Shown piece by piece: positions 8,953 through 17,730 of a stretch of DNA of 64,000 nucleotides (position 1 is its first letter; every line of letters starts with the position of its first letter). Source of the stretch: an uncultured Ruegeria sp. (lineage in GTDB: Bacteria > Pseudomonadota > Alphaproteobacteria > Rhodobacterales > Rhodobacteraceae); the NCBI RefSeq assembly GCF_947504215.1, contig NZ_CANNGO010000014.1:55514-119513 (forward strand), read 5' to 3'. A program made the position numbers and the translations under genes. The notes beneath the pieces were generated by a model. That model was not told where the DNA came from, made no database searches, and saw nothing but the letters and a program-made list of their open reading frames with translations.

Positions 8953-9483
8953 TCACTGCAACCAGCCTACTTCACATTTGATTCGGTCAAAGAAGGCCAT
9001 CACATCCCCACGGGCCATCGCGACAGTTCTGTCATTGACCAACGGGTGCATATTAATGACATCTACCTGCTGCGCGGCAGCGTCCATGAAGAACCGCACG
9101 TTGTTTTGTACGCCATTTATCATCGCCAGCGGGCTGACCGCGCCGGGGCGAATACCGAGGTTCTGGAACAGGCGATCAGCTGAACCAAAAGATAGGCTTC
9201 CCACACCAAGCTCGGCGCCCAGCGCTTTGAGGTCAATCTCGCGACTTTGCTCCAGCGTGACCAGATAGTTCCGTTTCTTCTTGTCGCGCAGATATAGGTT
9301 CTTGAGGCGCAGGGTGCTCTCGCCGGGCACCAGAAACTGATCTTCCACACCTTTGGCATCTTCGACAGTGCGCAGCGGGATATGAGTATGCAGCCGATAG
9401 GTCAGGCCCCAGGCATCCAGCTGCGCCAACAGTGCGTCGGAACTGAGCGGCAATGTGTCCTGAAAAGTGGATGATGCGCCCAT
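8953..9483 (-). CDS. Free-standing prolyl-tRNA editing domain protein (YbaK/ProX type)
   Basis: 176 residues in one editing domain: deacylates mischarged tRNA(Pro) (Ala or Cys) in trans of prolyl-tRNA synthetase. Visible features are LRLKNLYLRDKKKRNYLVTL, which includes the conserved Lys, and GIRPGAVSPLAMINGVQNNV, the GxxxSP loop of the family. The ATG at 9483 has a GAGG site 5 bp upstream; a start 18 bp further up is possible. It ends 8 bp from the convergent racemase-like gene. Confidence 0.88.
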   Translation of the reverse strand: MGASSTFQDTLPLSSDALLAQLDAWGLTYRLHTHIPLRTVEDAKGVEDQFLVPGESTLRLKNLYLRDKKKRNYLVTLEQSREIDLKALGAELGVGSLSFGSADRLFQNLGIRPGAVSPLAMINGVQNNVRFFMDAAAQQVDVINMHPLVNDRTVAMARGDVMAFFDRIKCEVGWLQ

Positions 9484-9571
9484 GGGAACCTCATGTTTCA
9501 TGCGCTCATCGCGTATCACGCGGGTAAATTCAAGCCACGACAACCTGCAATCTCAGTGTTAGCGTGCCGCC

Positions 9572-10090
9572 ATGAAAGTGACGCGCAACACCCCGGACCA
9601 ACTCATTCTATCCAATACGCCCTGGCTGATTGGCATCATGTTGGCGATCTTTATCCTTTGCTTTGTCGGTGCAGGCCTCTTCTTGGCCACCGAAGGGAGT
9701 GAGGGTGTCTGGTTCGGCATTATCTTTTCTTTGTTCGGTGGCGGGTTAGGCTTTGGCGCGTTCTGCGCCTTTGTGCGCCGCGTGCAGGTTATATTGGACC
9801 GCAACCACAATAGCATTTTGATCCGTCGCCAATCGGTCTTTGGATATGACACCGTAGAACATGAGCTGTCGAACCTGTCTCATGCCGAGGTGGAAACCAC
9901 CACCTCAACCCGCGACAGGACCACGTCCAAGATGCATCGTCCCGTTCTGATCCTGGAGAAAGGCATGAGCGCTGGTCGTCACCCGATTGTCGAAGCCTAT
10001 GTCAGTGGACGCGGCGCGCAGCGGATGGTCGATGCGGTCAATGCCTGGCATCCGAAGCGCAAGGTTGACTCTGACAGCCAATCGGCCTAA
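9572..10090 (+). CDS. Hypothetical membrane protein with C-terminal cytoplasmic domain
   Basis: 172 residues. Two adjacent membrane helices (about residues 17-38 and 47-68) are followed by a soluble domain of about 100 residues, including LDRNHNSILIRRQSVFGYD, the strand pattern seen in PH-like membrane-anchored domains. The family is not recognised. It overlaps nothing and precedes a hairpin-rich 160-bp gap before ffh. Confidence 0.65.
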   Translation: MKVTRNTPDQLILSNTPWLIGIMLAIFILCFVGAGLFLATEGSEGVWFGIIFSLFGGGLGFGAFCAFVRRVQVILDRNHNSILIRRQSVFGYDTVEHELSNLSHAEVETTTSTRDRTTSKMHRPVLILEKGMSAGRHPIVEAYVSGRGAQRMVDAVNAWHPKRKVDSDSQSA

Positions 10091-10252
10091 TGCCCCCTCC
10101 AAACATCCGGAAGCGTTTGATCTTCCGGTCCCTTGAGTCGTTCAGGGATCGCCCCCCACCAGCGAGTTTCGCCCGTGGGGGCAATTGTGTATTTAACCGG
10201 CGTTTCCTACCTAGGAAGTGCCACAAGATAACCGGCTAAGGAGGCCGCAGGC

Positions 10253-11758
10253 ATGTTTGAAAATCTATCCGAACGCCTCTCTGGCGTCTTTGACCGGCTG
10301 ACCAAACAAGGTGCCCTGTCCGAGGAAGACGTCAAAACCGCCCTGCGTGAGGTTCGCGTGGCCCTGCTTGAGGCCGATGTCTCGCTGCCGGTCGCGCGCG
10401 AATTCGTCAAGAAGGTGCAGGATCAGGCCACCGGTCAGGCTGTTACCAAATCGATTACCCCTGGTCAGCAGGTCGTCAAGATCGTGCATGACACGCTGGT
10501 CGAGGTGCTGCGCGGCGAAGAGGACCCAGGCGTTCTGAAGATCGACAACCCGCCTGCCCCGATCCTGATGGTTGGCCTTCAGGGCTCGGGTAAGACGACC
10601 ACGACCGGCAAGCTGGCCAAGCGCCTGAAGGAGAAAGAAGGCAAGAAGGTCCTGATGGCCTCGCTCGACGTCTATCGCCCGGCGGCGATGGATCAGTTGG
10701 CCGTGCTGGGTACTCAGGTCGGAGTCGACACCCTGCCGATTGTTCCCGGACAGAAACCGGTCGATATCGCCAAACGTGCCAAGCAGCAGGCGACGCTGGG
10801 CGGCTATGACGTCTATATGCTGGATACCGCAGGTCGATTGCACATCGACGAAGTGCTGATGCAGGAAGTCGAAGACGTTCGCAATGCGGTCGACCCTCGT
10901 GAAACCCTGCTGGTTGTCGATGGCCTGACCGGTCAAGTCGCCGTTGAAGTGGCCGAAGAATTCGAAGCCAAGGTCGGCATCTCGGGCGTAGTTCTGACCC
11001 GGATGGACGGCGACGGGCGCGGCGGTGCGGCGCTGTCTATGCGCGCGGTCACCGGCAAGCCGATCCGCTTTGTCGGTTTGGGCGAGAAGATGGATGCGCT
11101 CGAAACCTTTGAGCCGGACCGGATCGCCGGTCGTATTCTGGGCATGGGCGACATCGTTGCTCTGGTCGAAAAGGCCCAGGAAACGATGGAGATGGAACAG
11201 ACCGAGCGCATGATGAAGCGCATGGTCAAAGGTCAGTTCAACATGAACGACCTGAAGATGCAGCTGGAGCAGATGATCCAGATGGGCGGCATGCAGGGCA
11301 TGATGGGCATGATGCCCGGCATGGGCAAGATGGCCAAGCAGGTCGAAGAAGCGGGCATGGATGACAAAGTGCTCAAGCGCCAGATCGCCATGATCCAGTC
11401 GATGACCAAACGCGAACGCGCCAACCCTCAATTGTTGCAAGCGAGCCGCAAGAAGCGCATCGCGGCAGGTTCCGGCATGGAAGTCAGCGACCTCAATAAG
11501 CTGCTCAAGATGCACCGACAGATGTCGGATATGATGAAGAAGATGGGCAAGATGGGCAAAGGCAAGATGCTGAAGCAGGCCATGAAAGGCATGTTTGGCA
11601 AAGGCGGCCCCTCGCCCGAGGATATGGCAGCGGGCATGGATCCCAAGGCGCTGGAACAGGCGGCCAAGGCGATGGGAGGCAAGATGCCCGGTATGCCTGG
11701 AATGGGTGGCGGCATGGCCCTGCCCCCGGGTTTGAGCGGTTTCGGAAAGAAAAAGTGA
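10253..11758 (+). CDS. ffh: Signal recognition particle protein Ffh
   Basis: 501 residues; the GTPase subunit of SRP that targets membrane proteins. N domain about 1-90; G domain with the P-loop GLQGSGKTTTTGKLA near residue 105, DTAGRLHIDE, TRMDGDGRGGAALSM and GLGEKMDALE; then a methionine-rich M domain from about 325 (MNDLKMQLEQMIQMGGMQ and later) with an RNA-binding core around SGMEVSDLNKLLK. An AAGGAGG-like site lies upstream. It leads a run of at least eleven same-strand genes reaching trmD. Confidence 0.97.
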   Translation: MFENLSERLSGVFDRLTKQGALSEEDVKTALREVRVALLEADVSLPVAREFVKKVQDQATGQAVTKSITPGQQVVKIVHDTLVEVLRGEEDPGVLKIDNPPAPILMVGLQGSGKTTTTGKLAKRLKEKEGKKVLMASLDVYRPAAMDQLAVLGTQVGVDTLPIVPGQKPVDIAKRAKQQATLGGYDVYMLDTAGRLHIDEVLMQEVEDVRNAVDPRETLLVVDGLTGQVAVEVAEEFEAKVGISGVVLTRMDGDGRGGAALSMRAVTGKPIRFVGLGEKMDALETFEPDRIAGRILGMGDIVALVEKAQETMEMEQTERMMKRMVKGQFNMNDLKMQLEQMIQMGGMQGMMGMMPGMGKMAKQVEEAGMDDKVLKRQIAMIQSMTKRERANPQLLQASRKKRIAAGSGMEVSDLNKLLKMHRQMSDMMKKMGKMGKGKMLKQAMKGMFGKGGPSPEDMAAGMDPKALEQAAKAMGGKMPGMPGMGGGMALPPGLSGFGKKK

Positions 11759-11799
11759 CACCAGCACGCTGCACCCAGCCCCCGTCCGGAAAGGCGGCG

Positions 11800-12312
11800 A
11801 TGGCAGCAGCGCAGTATCGCGCGGCCCTGCCGGTCATTCAGACCCGGCGGCTGGTTCTGCGTGCGCCCACTCTGGATGACCTGCCGGTGTGGACTTCAAT
11901 CTGCAAGGAGAGCTTCGGCGATACTGAGCAGGAAGCGTGGACAGAGTTTTCCTACTACACTTCCGGCTGGCTTCTGCATGGTCACGGCCTGTTTTCGGTC
12001 ACGCTTAAGGAGGATGATCAGGTCGTCGGCTTCGTCATTCTCGGCCTCGAATGGGACGACCAAGAGCCGGAGCTTGGCTACATGTTCCGCGCCGAACACC
12101 GCATGAAAGGCTATGCGACCGAGGCTTGCACGGCTGTGCGAGATTTCGGCTTTGATCTGTTGGGATCGGGTCGATTCGTAAGCTACGTGTCACAATCGAA
12201 TACCCGCTCGAACGCTCTTGCGGAACGGCTGGGCGCATTACGGGACAAGACCGCTGAAGGTGCCTTTGACAATGATCAGCATGTCTGGCGGTATGGCGAG
12301 GCGCGGGCATGA
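11800..12312 (+). CDS. GNAT acetyltransferase, RimJ/RimL-like (copy 1 of 4)
   Basis: 170 residues from the ATG at 11800, which has a GGAAAGG site; a GTG overlapping the ffh stop would add 15 residues. Starts IQTRRLVLRAPTLDDL, the standard opening of ribosomal-protein-type N-acetyltransferases. ELGYMFRAEHRMKGYATEA is the acetyl-CoA-binding motif A region. It ends in a 4-nt ATGA overlap with copy 2. It is the most diverged of the four: it keeps a GHGLFSVTLKEDDQVVGF core where the others have a GYG motif. Confidence 0.85.
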   Translation: MAAAQYRAALPVIQTRRLVLRAPTLDDLPVWTSICKESFGDTEQEAWTEFSYYTSGWLLHGHGLFSVTLKEDDQVVGFVILGLEWDDQEPELGYMFRAEHRMKGYATEACTAVRDFGFDLLGSGRFVSYVSQSNTRSNALAERLGALRDKTAEGAFDNDQHVWRYGEARA

Positions 12313-12860
12313 CACTCGCAATGAACATCCCCCGACTTGAAACCGAGCGCCTGATCCTGCGCGCACCTTGCGAAGCGGACGTTGCAGCCGAGGCAGAGTT
12401 CTTTGCCAGCGACGCCTCAAAATTTGTCGGCGGGCCGAAGCGTCACGACGAGACATGGCGGGCCATCGCCATGCTGCTGGGCCATTGGGCGATGCGCGGC
12501 TATGGCTTCTGGGGCGTCGAGGAAAAGGACACTGGCGCATATGTCGGCCATGTCGGACTGTGGTTCCCACACAGCTGGCCCGAACCCGAGATCGGCTGGA
12601 CCCTGATGAACAACGCCACCGGTAAGGGTTATGCGACCGAGGCTGCGCTGGCCGCGCGCGCGCATGCATATGACGTTCTGGGTTGGGAAACGGCGATCTC
12701 ACTGATCGATCCTGACAATCTGGGCAGCAAAGCGGTTGCGGAACGCATGGGCGCACAGTTCGATTACACGTTCGAGCATCCGGCCTTTGGCACGATGAAT
12801 GTCTGGCGACACCCTGCCCCGTCTGATCTGGCGAACGGCGGGCTGGAGGCCTACGCATGA
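12309..12860 (+). CDS. GNAT acetyltransferase, RimJ/RimL-like (copy 2 of 4)
   Basis: 183 residues. Begins IPRLETERLILRAP; middle AMRGYGFWGVEEKDTGAYVG; motif A EIGWTLMNNATGKGYATEAA; and the C-terminal SKAVAERMGA helix typical of the superfamily. Both ends overlap neighbouring genes by 4 nt (ATGA). It shares the layout and the GGPKRHDE-type acceptor loop with copies 3 and 4, so the set arose by tandem duplication. The acceptor is unknown; ribosomal protein or tRNA-modification targets are guesses from context. Confidence 0.88.
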   Translation: MTLAMNIPRLETERLILRAPCEADVAAEAEFFASDASKFVGGPKRHDETWRAIAMLLGHWAMRGYGFWGVEEKDTGAYVGHVGLWFPHSWPEPEIGWTLMNNATGKGYATEAALAARAHAYDVLGWETAISLIDPDNLGSKAVAERMGAQFDYTFEHPAFGTMNVWRHPAPSDLANGGLEAYA

Positions 12861-13384
12861 CCTCAGCGGCAAATCCTCAACTTGAAACTGAACGTCTGAT
12901 CCTTCGTGGCCCTTCGCCTGACGATGTCGCTCCGATGTTCGAGTTCTTCAAATCCGATCACAGCCTGTTCTACGGTGGCCCAATGACGGAAGCCGAGGCG
13001 TGGCGCAAGCTGACGCTATATGCTGGGCAGTGGACTTTGTGCGGCTATGGCTTGTTCTCGATTTACCGAAAGGCCGATATGGCCATGGTTGGTATGGCCG
13101 GGCCCTATCATCCAATTGATTTTCCGGAACCCGAGATGTCATGGCTGGTTGTCGGGCCTGAATTCGAAGGGCAAGGGCTGGCACGCGAGGCTTGCCAAAC
13201 CGTCCTTTCACATTTGTTCAAGGAATTGGGTTGGACCAGCGTTGTCAGCTATATCGACACCGGAAACATCCGTTCGCAGAAGCTGGCTGAGCGGCTGGGG
13301 GCATCTTTGGACCAGAACGCGGTGGTTCCGCTGGAAAACTGCATAGCCTACCGTCACAGGCCGCAGTCAGGCGAGGGGCAGTGA
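12857..13384 (+). CDS. GNAT acetyltransferase, RimJ/RimL-like (copy 3 of 4)
   Basis: 175 residues, third of the tandem set: PQLETERLILRGPSPDDV, YGGPMTEAEAWRKL, CGYGLFSIYRKADMAMVG, EMSWLVVGPEFEGQGLAREA (motif A, with Gln-Gly-Leu-Ala replacing the usual Gly-Tyr-Ala), and SQKLAERLGASL. It starts in the ATGA of copy 2 and ends by TGATG overlap with copy 4. Confidence 0.88.
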   Translation: MTSAANPQLETERLILRGPSPDDVAPMFEFFKSDHSLFYGGPMTEAEAWRKLTLYAGQWTLCGYGLFSIYRKADMAMVGMAGPYHPIDFPEPEMSWLVVGPEFEGQGLAREACQTVLSHLFKELGWTSVVSYIDTGNIRSQKLAERLGASLDQNAVVPLENCIAYRHRPQSGEGQ

Positions 13385-13941
13385 TGCAAAGCAGCTTTGT
13401 AATCCCTCACGTCGAGACCGACCGCCTGATCCTGCGCGCGCCGCATCTGGATGATCTGCCCGCAATGACCGCATTCTTTGCGACCGAGCGCAGCTATATG
13501 GTGGGTGGTCCCAAAGACGTGTTCGAGTGCTGGAGTTCGCTGTCAAACCGGCTGGGGCATTGGGCGTTGCGCGGTTATGGCCTGTGGCACCTGACCGACA
13601 AGGCCAGCGGCACATTCGTAGGATGGACCGGTATGATTTACGTGCCAGGCTGGGCTGAGCCCGAGTTGGGCTGGGCGCTGATGGCAGAGGCCGAGGGCAA
13701 AGGGCTGGGGTCCGAGGCTGCGACGGCGGCACGGGATTATGCCGCGCGATATCAGGACCTGAACGGTGTCATTTCGTACATCGCACATGCCAATGATCGC
13801 TCTCGTCTGCTGGCCAGACGCCTGGGTGCAACGCTGGAGCATGAAGACGCCGAGCTGTTGGGCAAACGCGCCCAGATCTGGCGACACCCAAAGATTGACG
13901 TGAATACCCCTGCTTTGACCGCTGAGAGGACCGGCCAATGA
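13384..13941 (+). CDS. GNAT acetyltransferase, RimJ/RimL-like (copy 4 of 4)
   Basis: 185 residues. VETDRLILRAPHLDDLPA, MVGGPKDVFECWSSL, LRGYGLWHLTDKASGTFVG, ELGWALMAEAEGKGLGSEA (motif A) and SRLLARRLGATLE. The ATG at 13384 overlaps the previous TGA by one base; a GTG three bases earlier is also possible. It ends by ATGA overlap with the chorismate mutase gene. Closest in layout to copy 2. Confidence 0.88.
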   Translation: MQSSFVIPHVETDRLILRAPHLDDLPAMTAFFATERSYMVGGPKDVFECWSSLSNRLGHWALRGYGLWHLTDKASGTFVGWTGMIYVPGWAEPELGWALMAEAEGKGLGSEAATAARDYAARYQDLNGVISYIAHANDRSRLLARRLGATLEHEDAELLGKRAQIWRHPKIDVNTPALTAERTGQ

Positions 13942-14234
13942 CCAACCCCGTGACACAGGCTGCCACGCTGTTGAAAGAGCATCGCGAAAGCATCGACCGG
14001 CTGGACGCGATCCTTGTCTATACGCTAGGCGAGCGGTTCAAACACACCCAGGCCGTTGGCAAGCTCAAGGCCACACACGACCTTCCCCCGTCCGATCCGT
14101 CGCGCGAAGCCGCGCAGATCGCACGGTTAGAAGACCTGGCGAAAGAGGCCGATCTGGACCCCGATTTCGCCAAGGCTTTTCTGAACTTCATCATTCAGGA
14201 AGTCATCCGACACCACAGGAAACATCAAAAGTGA
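13938..14234 (+). CDS. Chorismate mutase, AroQ class
   Basis: 98 residues, a single all-helical AroQ domain: chorismate to prephenate, first step to Phe and Tyr. The N-terminal [20 protein letters not shown] supplies the Arg and the active-site surroundings; [17 protein letters not shown] carries the Lys; the last helix has [13 protein letters not shown]. Normal length for the stand-alone form. It overlaps GNAT copy 4 by 4 nt and precedes rpsP by 70 bp, the order common in this group. Confidence 0.9.
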   Translation: MTNPVTQAATLLKEHRESIDRLDAILVYTLGERFKHTQAVGKLKATHDLPPSDPSREAAQIARLEDLAKEADLDPDFAKAFLNFIIQEVIRHHRKHQK

Positions 14235-14304
14235 ACCTTTGGTTCAACAAACACCAGAAATAACCGGACATCTTCCGGTCACGCCATTCAAAGGAGATAT
14301 CACC

Positions 14305-14694
14305 ATGGCAATGAAAATTCGTCTCGCCCGCGGCGGCTCGAAAAAACGGCCCTTCTACCGCATCGTGGCTGCTGACAGCCGCATGCCGCGCGACGGCCGT
14401 TTCATCGAAAAGCTTGGCACCTACAACCCGCTGCTGCCGAAAGACAGCGAAGAGCGCGTAAAAATGGATGTTGAGCGCGTTCAGTACTGGCTGGATCAGG
14501 GTGCACAGCCCACCGACCGTATCGCACGTATGCTAGAAGCAGCCGGCACCCGTGACAAAGCCGAGCGCAACAACCCCAACAAGGGCACCCCGGGCAAGAA
14601 AGCTCAGGAACGTGCGGAAGAGAAGGCTGCGAAGGCTGCTGAAGCTACTGAGGCCGCTGAAGCTCCTGCCGAAGAAGCGGCTGCGGAAGAATAA
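14305..14694 (+). CDS. rpsP: 30S ribosomal protein S16
   Basis: 129 residues. [19 protein letters not shown] is the S16 signature, followed by [14 protein letters not shown] and the [10 protein letters not shown] region. The C-terminal 45 residues are an Ala/Glu/Lys-rich tail, longer than in enteric bacteria but usual in alphaproteobacteria. An AAGGAG site lies 8 bp before the ATG. Confidence 0.97.
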   Translation: MAMKIRLARGGSKKRPFYRIVAADSRMPRDGRFIEKLGTYNPLLPKDSEERVKMDVERVQYWLDQGAQPTDRIARMLEAAGTRDKAERNNPNKGTPGKKAQERAEEKAAKAAEATEAAEAPAEEAAAEE

Positions 14695-14706
14695 GCAGGC
14701 GAGCGC

Positions 14707-15342
14707 GTGCAGGATCAGGCGTTCACTGACGATTTTCGCACGCAGTTCGATCTGTTGATGCGGCTCCGGCGCGATGTGCGCCGGTTCCGCACCGACGCGA
14801 TAGACGAGGCAGTGCTGACGCGCTGCCTCGACGCGTTTCAATTGGCCCCCTCGGTGGGGCTGAGCGAACCCTGGCGGGTGATCCGCGTTAAAAGCGCAGA
14901 CGCACGGGCCGCAGCGCTGAAGAATTTTCAAACAGCCAACGTCGCTGCCCTTCGTGGATACTCCGGTGAGAAGGCGCAGCTTTACAGCCGCCTGAAACTG
15001 ACGGGCATGCAAGAGGCCCCGGTGCAGCTGGCAGTCTTCTGTGACGATGCCACTGACAAAGGGCAAGGCCTGGGTGCGGGCACCATGCCCGAGATGCGGC
15101 GGTATTCCGTGGTTTCGGCCATCACCCTGTTCTGGCTGTCATTGCGGGCACAGGGGCTGGGTTTGGGATGGGTGTCCATCCTTGACCCCGACAAGATGGC
15201 CCAGGACTTGCGAGTCCCTCTTGATTGGCGACTTATCGGGTATTTCTGCGTTGGCTGGCCTGAAGAACCCTCGGAGACGCCCGAGCTTGAGCGTGTCGGC
15301 TGGGAAATCCGTGACGGCTGCCTGCCCATCGAAACGCGGTGA
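14707..15342 (+). CDS. bluB: 5,6-dimethylbenzimidazole synthase BluB
   Basis: 211 residues, nitroreductase fold. BluB breaks down FMNH2 with O2 to make the lower ligand of vitamin B12. Marks are MRLRRDVRRFRTD, APSVGLSEPWRVI (the substrate-channel region with SxGLSxPWR), and GWVSILDPDKMAQDLRVP. A GTG start at 14707 follows rpsP by 12 bp. The setting, inside the ribosomal run rather than a cobalamin cluster, is unusual outside this lineage. Confidence 0.85.
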   Translation: MQDQAFTDDFRTQFDLLMRLRRDVRRFRTDAIDEAVLTRCLDAFQLAPSVGLSEPWRVIRVKSADARAAALKNFQTANVAALRGYSGEKAQLYSRLKLTGMQEAPVQLAVFCDDATDKGQGLGAGTMPEMRRYSVVSAITLFWLSLRAQGLGLGWVSILDPDKMAQDLRVPLDWRLIGYFCVGWPEEPSETPELERVGWEIRDGCLPIETR

Positions 15343-15348
15343 TTGATA

Positions 15349-15498
15349 ATGTTTGGACTGATACGACTTTCCATCCTGCTGCTGATCGCATTTATTGTCG
15401 GCGTGTTCTTTGAACGCAGCAATCAGCGCGAGGCCTGTGCCGAGCGAGGTAAATGGCAGGACGGTGTATGTGTAACAACGGCGGGATCAAATGACTGA
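15349..15498 (+). CDS. Small membrane protein, 49 residues, between bluB and rimM
   Basis: ATG at 15349, seven bases after the bluB stop; TGA at 15496-15498 overlaps the rimM start by 8 nt, as in tightly coupled genes. One membrane helix ([18 protein letters not shown], about residues 5-22) is followed by a short polar tail with two cysteines ([15 protein letters not shown]), 13 residues apart. The likely orientation puts the tail in the periplasm, where a disulfide is possible. No family recognised; its coding status rests on the spacing and on continuous reading. Confidence 0.55.
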   Translation: MFGLIRLSILLLIAFIVGVFFERSNQREACAERGKWQDGVCVTTAGSND

Positions 15499-15994
15499 TC
15501 TGATCTGTGTCGGCAGTATTGCGGGCTCTTACGGGGTACGCGGTGAGGTACGGCTGAAGAGCTTTTGCGCTGTGCCGGAAGATATCGAGACCTATTCCCC
15601 ACTAACAGATGAGGCGGGCCAAGAGCGTTATCCTGTGGTTCTGACCCGTCCGATAAAAAACGGCTTTGCCGCCCGATTGGGTGGGATCGAGACCAAGGAA
15701 CAGGCTGACGCGATCAACGGCTTGCGCCTTTATGCCAGGCGCGCCCAGTTGCCGTCGCTTCCCGATGACGAATTCTACCACGCCGATCTGATCGGGCTTG
15801 ATGTGTATGACACAGGTGGCACGTTGCTGGGCCAGGTCAAATCCGTGCAAAACCATGGCGCGACAGATTTATTGGAGCTTCACGGAGCGGGATTGAAATC
15901 AACGGTTCTGCTGCCCTTCACCCTGGAGGCGGTACCCACAGTCGATCTGGATCAGGGTCGTATCGTTGCTGACCCGCCCGAAGGCTTGATCTGA
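15491..15994 (+). CDS. rimM: Ribosome maturation factor RimM
   Basis: 167 residues; helps mature the 30S head near S19. The N-terminal RimM domain begins [21 protein letters not shown]; a C-terminal PRC barrel contains [13 protein letters not shown] and [17 protein letters not shown]. Placed after the small membrane ORF (8-nt overlap) and before the sulfotransferase-like gene (TGATG overlap). Confidence 0.96.
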   Translation: MTDLICVGSIAGSYGVRGEVRLKSFCAVPEDIETYSPLTDEAGQERYPVVLTRPIKNGFAARLGGIETKEQADAINGLRLYARRAQLPSLPDDEFYHADLIGLDVYDTGGTLLGQVKSVQNHGATDLLELHGAGLKSTVLLPFTLEAVPTVDLDQGRIVADPPEGLI

Positions 15995-16809
15995 TGCGGC
16001 GCGTCCTGCTGCATCTGGGGCTACACAAAACCGGCACCACAGCGGCGCAATCCTTTCTGTACGAAAACCGCGAGCTGATCTGGCCGCATTTCTCATTGGC
16101 CCTCCCCTATAAGACCCGCAAGGCCGGGTTGTCCGAGGCTGCTACACGCCATTCGATTTACCGTTTGGATTCAACGCTTTCAGACTTCGGAATCCGAATG
16201 AACGACTTTCTGGGCAAGCTGGATTTCGGCACCCGCCGCGGGCTGATCCTAAGCGAAGAGAATTTCTCGGGACTGCGGCCAAGCCGAAACCGCGTCGAAG
16301 GCTACGCGGCAGCGCCTGATCTTGTGGCCACTGTCGTCAGCGCCGTTCACCGTCGATTTTTGGGGGAAGAGGTCGACATGACTGTGTATCTGTCCCTGCG
16401 ACAGCGGGACAGCTGGCTTTACAGCTTGTGGGCACATGACCTGCAACACAGCCGGGTCGTGCGGGATTTTGATGAGTTCTGCGCAGATCTGGATCACTTG
16501 CCAGATCTTCAGGGCACTGCGGACACCATACGCAAAAGGCTTCCATCGGTCACTGTCCAGACCGCATGGTTGGAAGACCTGCAAAAACGCCAATTCGGCC
16601 CCGGCGCGCCATTTGCTGAATTTCTGGACCTTTCGCAAAGCAAGGCCTTACGACTTGTAGCCCCCGATCGAACCAACTCCAGCCCGTCCAAAGAGGTACT
16701 GGCTGACCTATTGGCGCTGAACCGTTCGTCGCTGGAAGATGCGGCGCTGAACGCCCGAAAGAAAGCCGTGGTCGAAACCAGCCAGAGCGAAACGATCGGT
16801 CAAAAATGA
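15994..16809 (+). CDS. Sulfotransferase-like P-loop protein
   Basis: 271 residues. RVLLHLGLHKTGTTAAQSFL is the 5'-PSB loop of the sulfotransferase superfamily (here used for PAPS binding), and VYLSLRQRDSWLYSLWAHDL resembles the 3'-phosphate-binding Arg/Ser motif. The rest is diverged. It starts in the rimM stop (TGATG) and its last four bases overlap trmD, so it sits inside a normally uninterrupted rimM-trmD pair. The substrate cannot be inferred; glycan or tRNA-linked roles are untested. Confidence 0.72.
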   Translation: MRRVLLHLGLHKTGTTAAQSFLYENRELIWPHFSLALPYKTRKAGLSEAATRHSIYRLDSTLSDFGIRMNDFLGKLDFGTRRGLILSEENFSGLRPSRNRVEGYAAAPDLVATVVSAVHRRFLGEEVDMTVYLSLRQRDSWLYSLWAHDLQHSRVVRDFDEFCADLDHLPDLQGTADTIRKRLPSVTVQTAWLEDLQKRQFGPGAPFAEFLDLSQSKALRLVAPDRTNSSPSKEVLADLLALNRSSLEDAALNARKKAVVETSQSETIGQK

Positions 16810-17615
16810 CAGAGAAGCCCACCAAATCCCACGGCCGCAAGGCGCTGCGCCCAACGCTGAAACCGCGCGAGCTGCTTACACCCACGCCAGATTTGCAAGG
16901 CGTGTGGAAGGCCAAGATCATCACGCTGTTCCCGTCGGCTTTTCCAGGCGTTCTGGGCGAAAGCCTGACCGGCAAGGCCCTGCAGGAAGGGCTGTGGCAG
17001 ATGGAAACCGTGGATCTGCGACAGTTTGGGATTGGCAAACACCGCAACGTTGATGACACACCCGCAGGGGGCGGCGCGGGCATGGTTTTGCGTGCCGACG
17101 TTCTAGGGGCGGCGATCGAGCACACAATGGCAGGTGTTCAGGGCAACTGGCCGCTGATCTATCTCAGCCCACGCGGACGCCGCATGGACCAGCGCATGAT
17201 GCAGAACCTGGCGCGTTGCGATGGTATGACCTTGCTATGTGGCCGTTTCGAAGGTGTGGATGAACGTGTGCTCGAACACTACGGGGTCCAGGAAGTGTCG
17301 CTGGGGGACTTTGTCATGACCGGCGGGGAAATCGCTGCGCAAGCCTTGATTGACGCCACCGTTCGGCTGATCCCCGGCGTTCTGGGAAACCAAGCCTCGA
17401 CCGAGGAAGAAAGCTTTTCGTCCGGCCTGCTGGAACATCCGCAATATACCCGCCCAGCTGAGTGGAACGGCCGCCCGATCCCTGACATCCTTATGTCCGG
17501 CCACCATGGGCGCATCGAAGAATGGCGTCACAACAAAGCCAAGAATATAACTCGGGAAAGAAGGCCGGACGTGTGGGAAGAATATGTTTCTTCCCAAGAG
17601 GATAACGCGGATTAG
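16806..17615 (+). CDS. trmD: tRNA (guanosine(37)-N1)-methyltransferase TrmD
   Basis: 269 residues. SPOUT methyltransferase that forms m1G37 to prevent frameshifting. The knot region reads YLSPRGRRMDQRMMQNLA, LLCGRFEGVDERVLEHY, VSLGDFVMTGGEIAAQ and IPGVLGN. About 35 N-terminal residues before VWKAKIITLFPSAFP exceed the E. coli protein; this extension is common in Rhodobacterales. Overlaps the sulfotransferase-like gene by 4 nt. Confidence 0.96.
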   Translation: MTEKPTKSHGRKALRPTLKPRELLTPTPDLQGVWKAKIITLFPSAFPGVLGESLTGKALQEGLWQMETVDLRQFGIGKHRNVDDTPAGGGAGMVLRADVLGAAIEHTMAGVQGNWPLIYLSPRGRRMDQRMMQNLARCDGMTLLCGRFEGVDERVLEHYGVQEVSLGDFVMTGGEIAAQALIDATVRLIPGVLGNQASTEEESFSSGLLEHPQYTRPAEWNGRPIPDILMSGHHGRIEEWRHNKAKNITRERRPDVWEEYVSSQEDNAD

Positions 17616-17730
17616 CGGTGTCGATGTGTGGCGCACCTGCAGCAGTGATCGGCGGATACACAACGAACATCCTTCTGACGGGAATCCTGATTGGCGGCGG
17701 CACGGTCGCAACCGACGACGTGCCTAAGAT

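Noticed and set aside
10265..11767. Long minus-strand open frame opposite ffh, His/Leu-rich
   Set aside because: Mirror of the biased codons of ffh; composition (His-rich) typical of a shadow frame.
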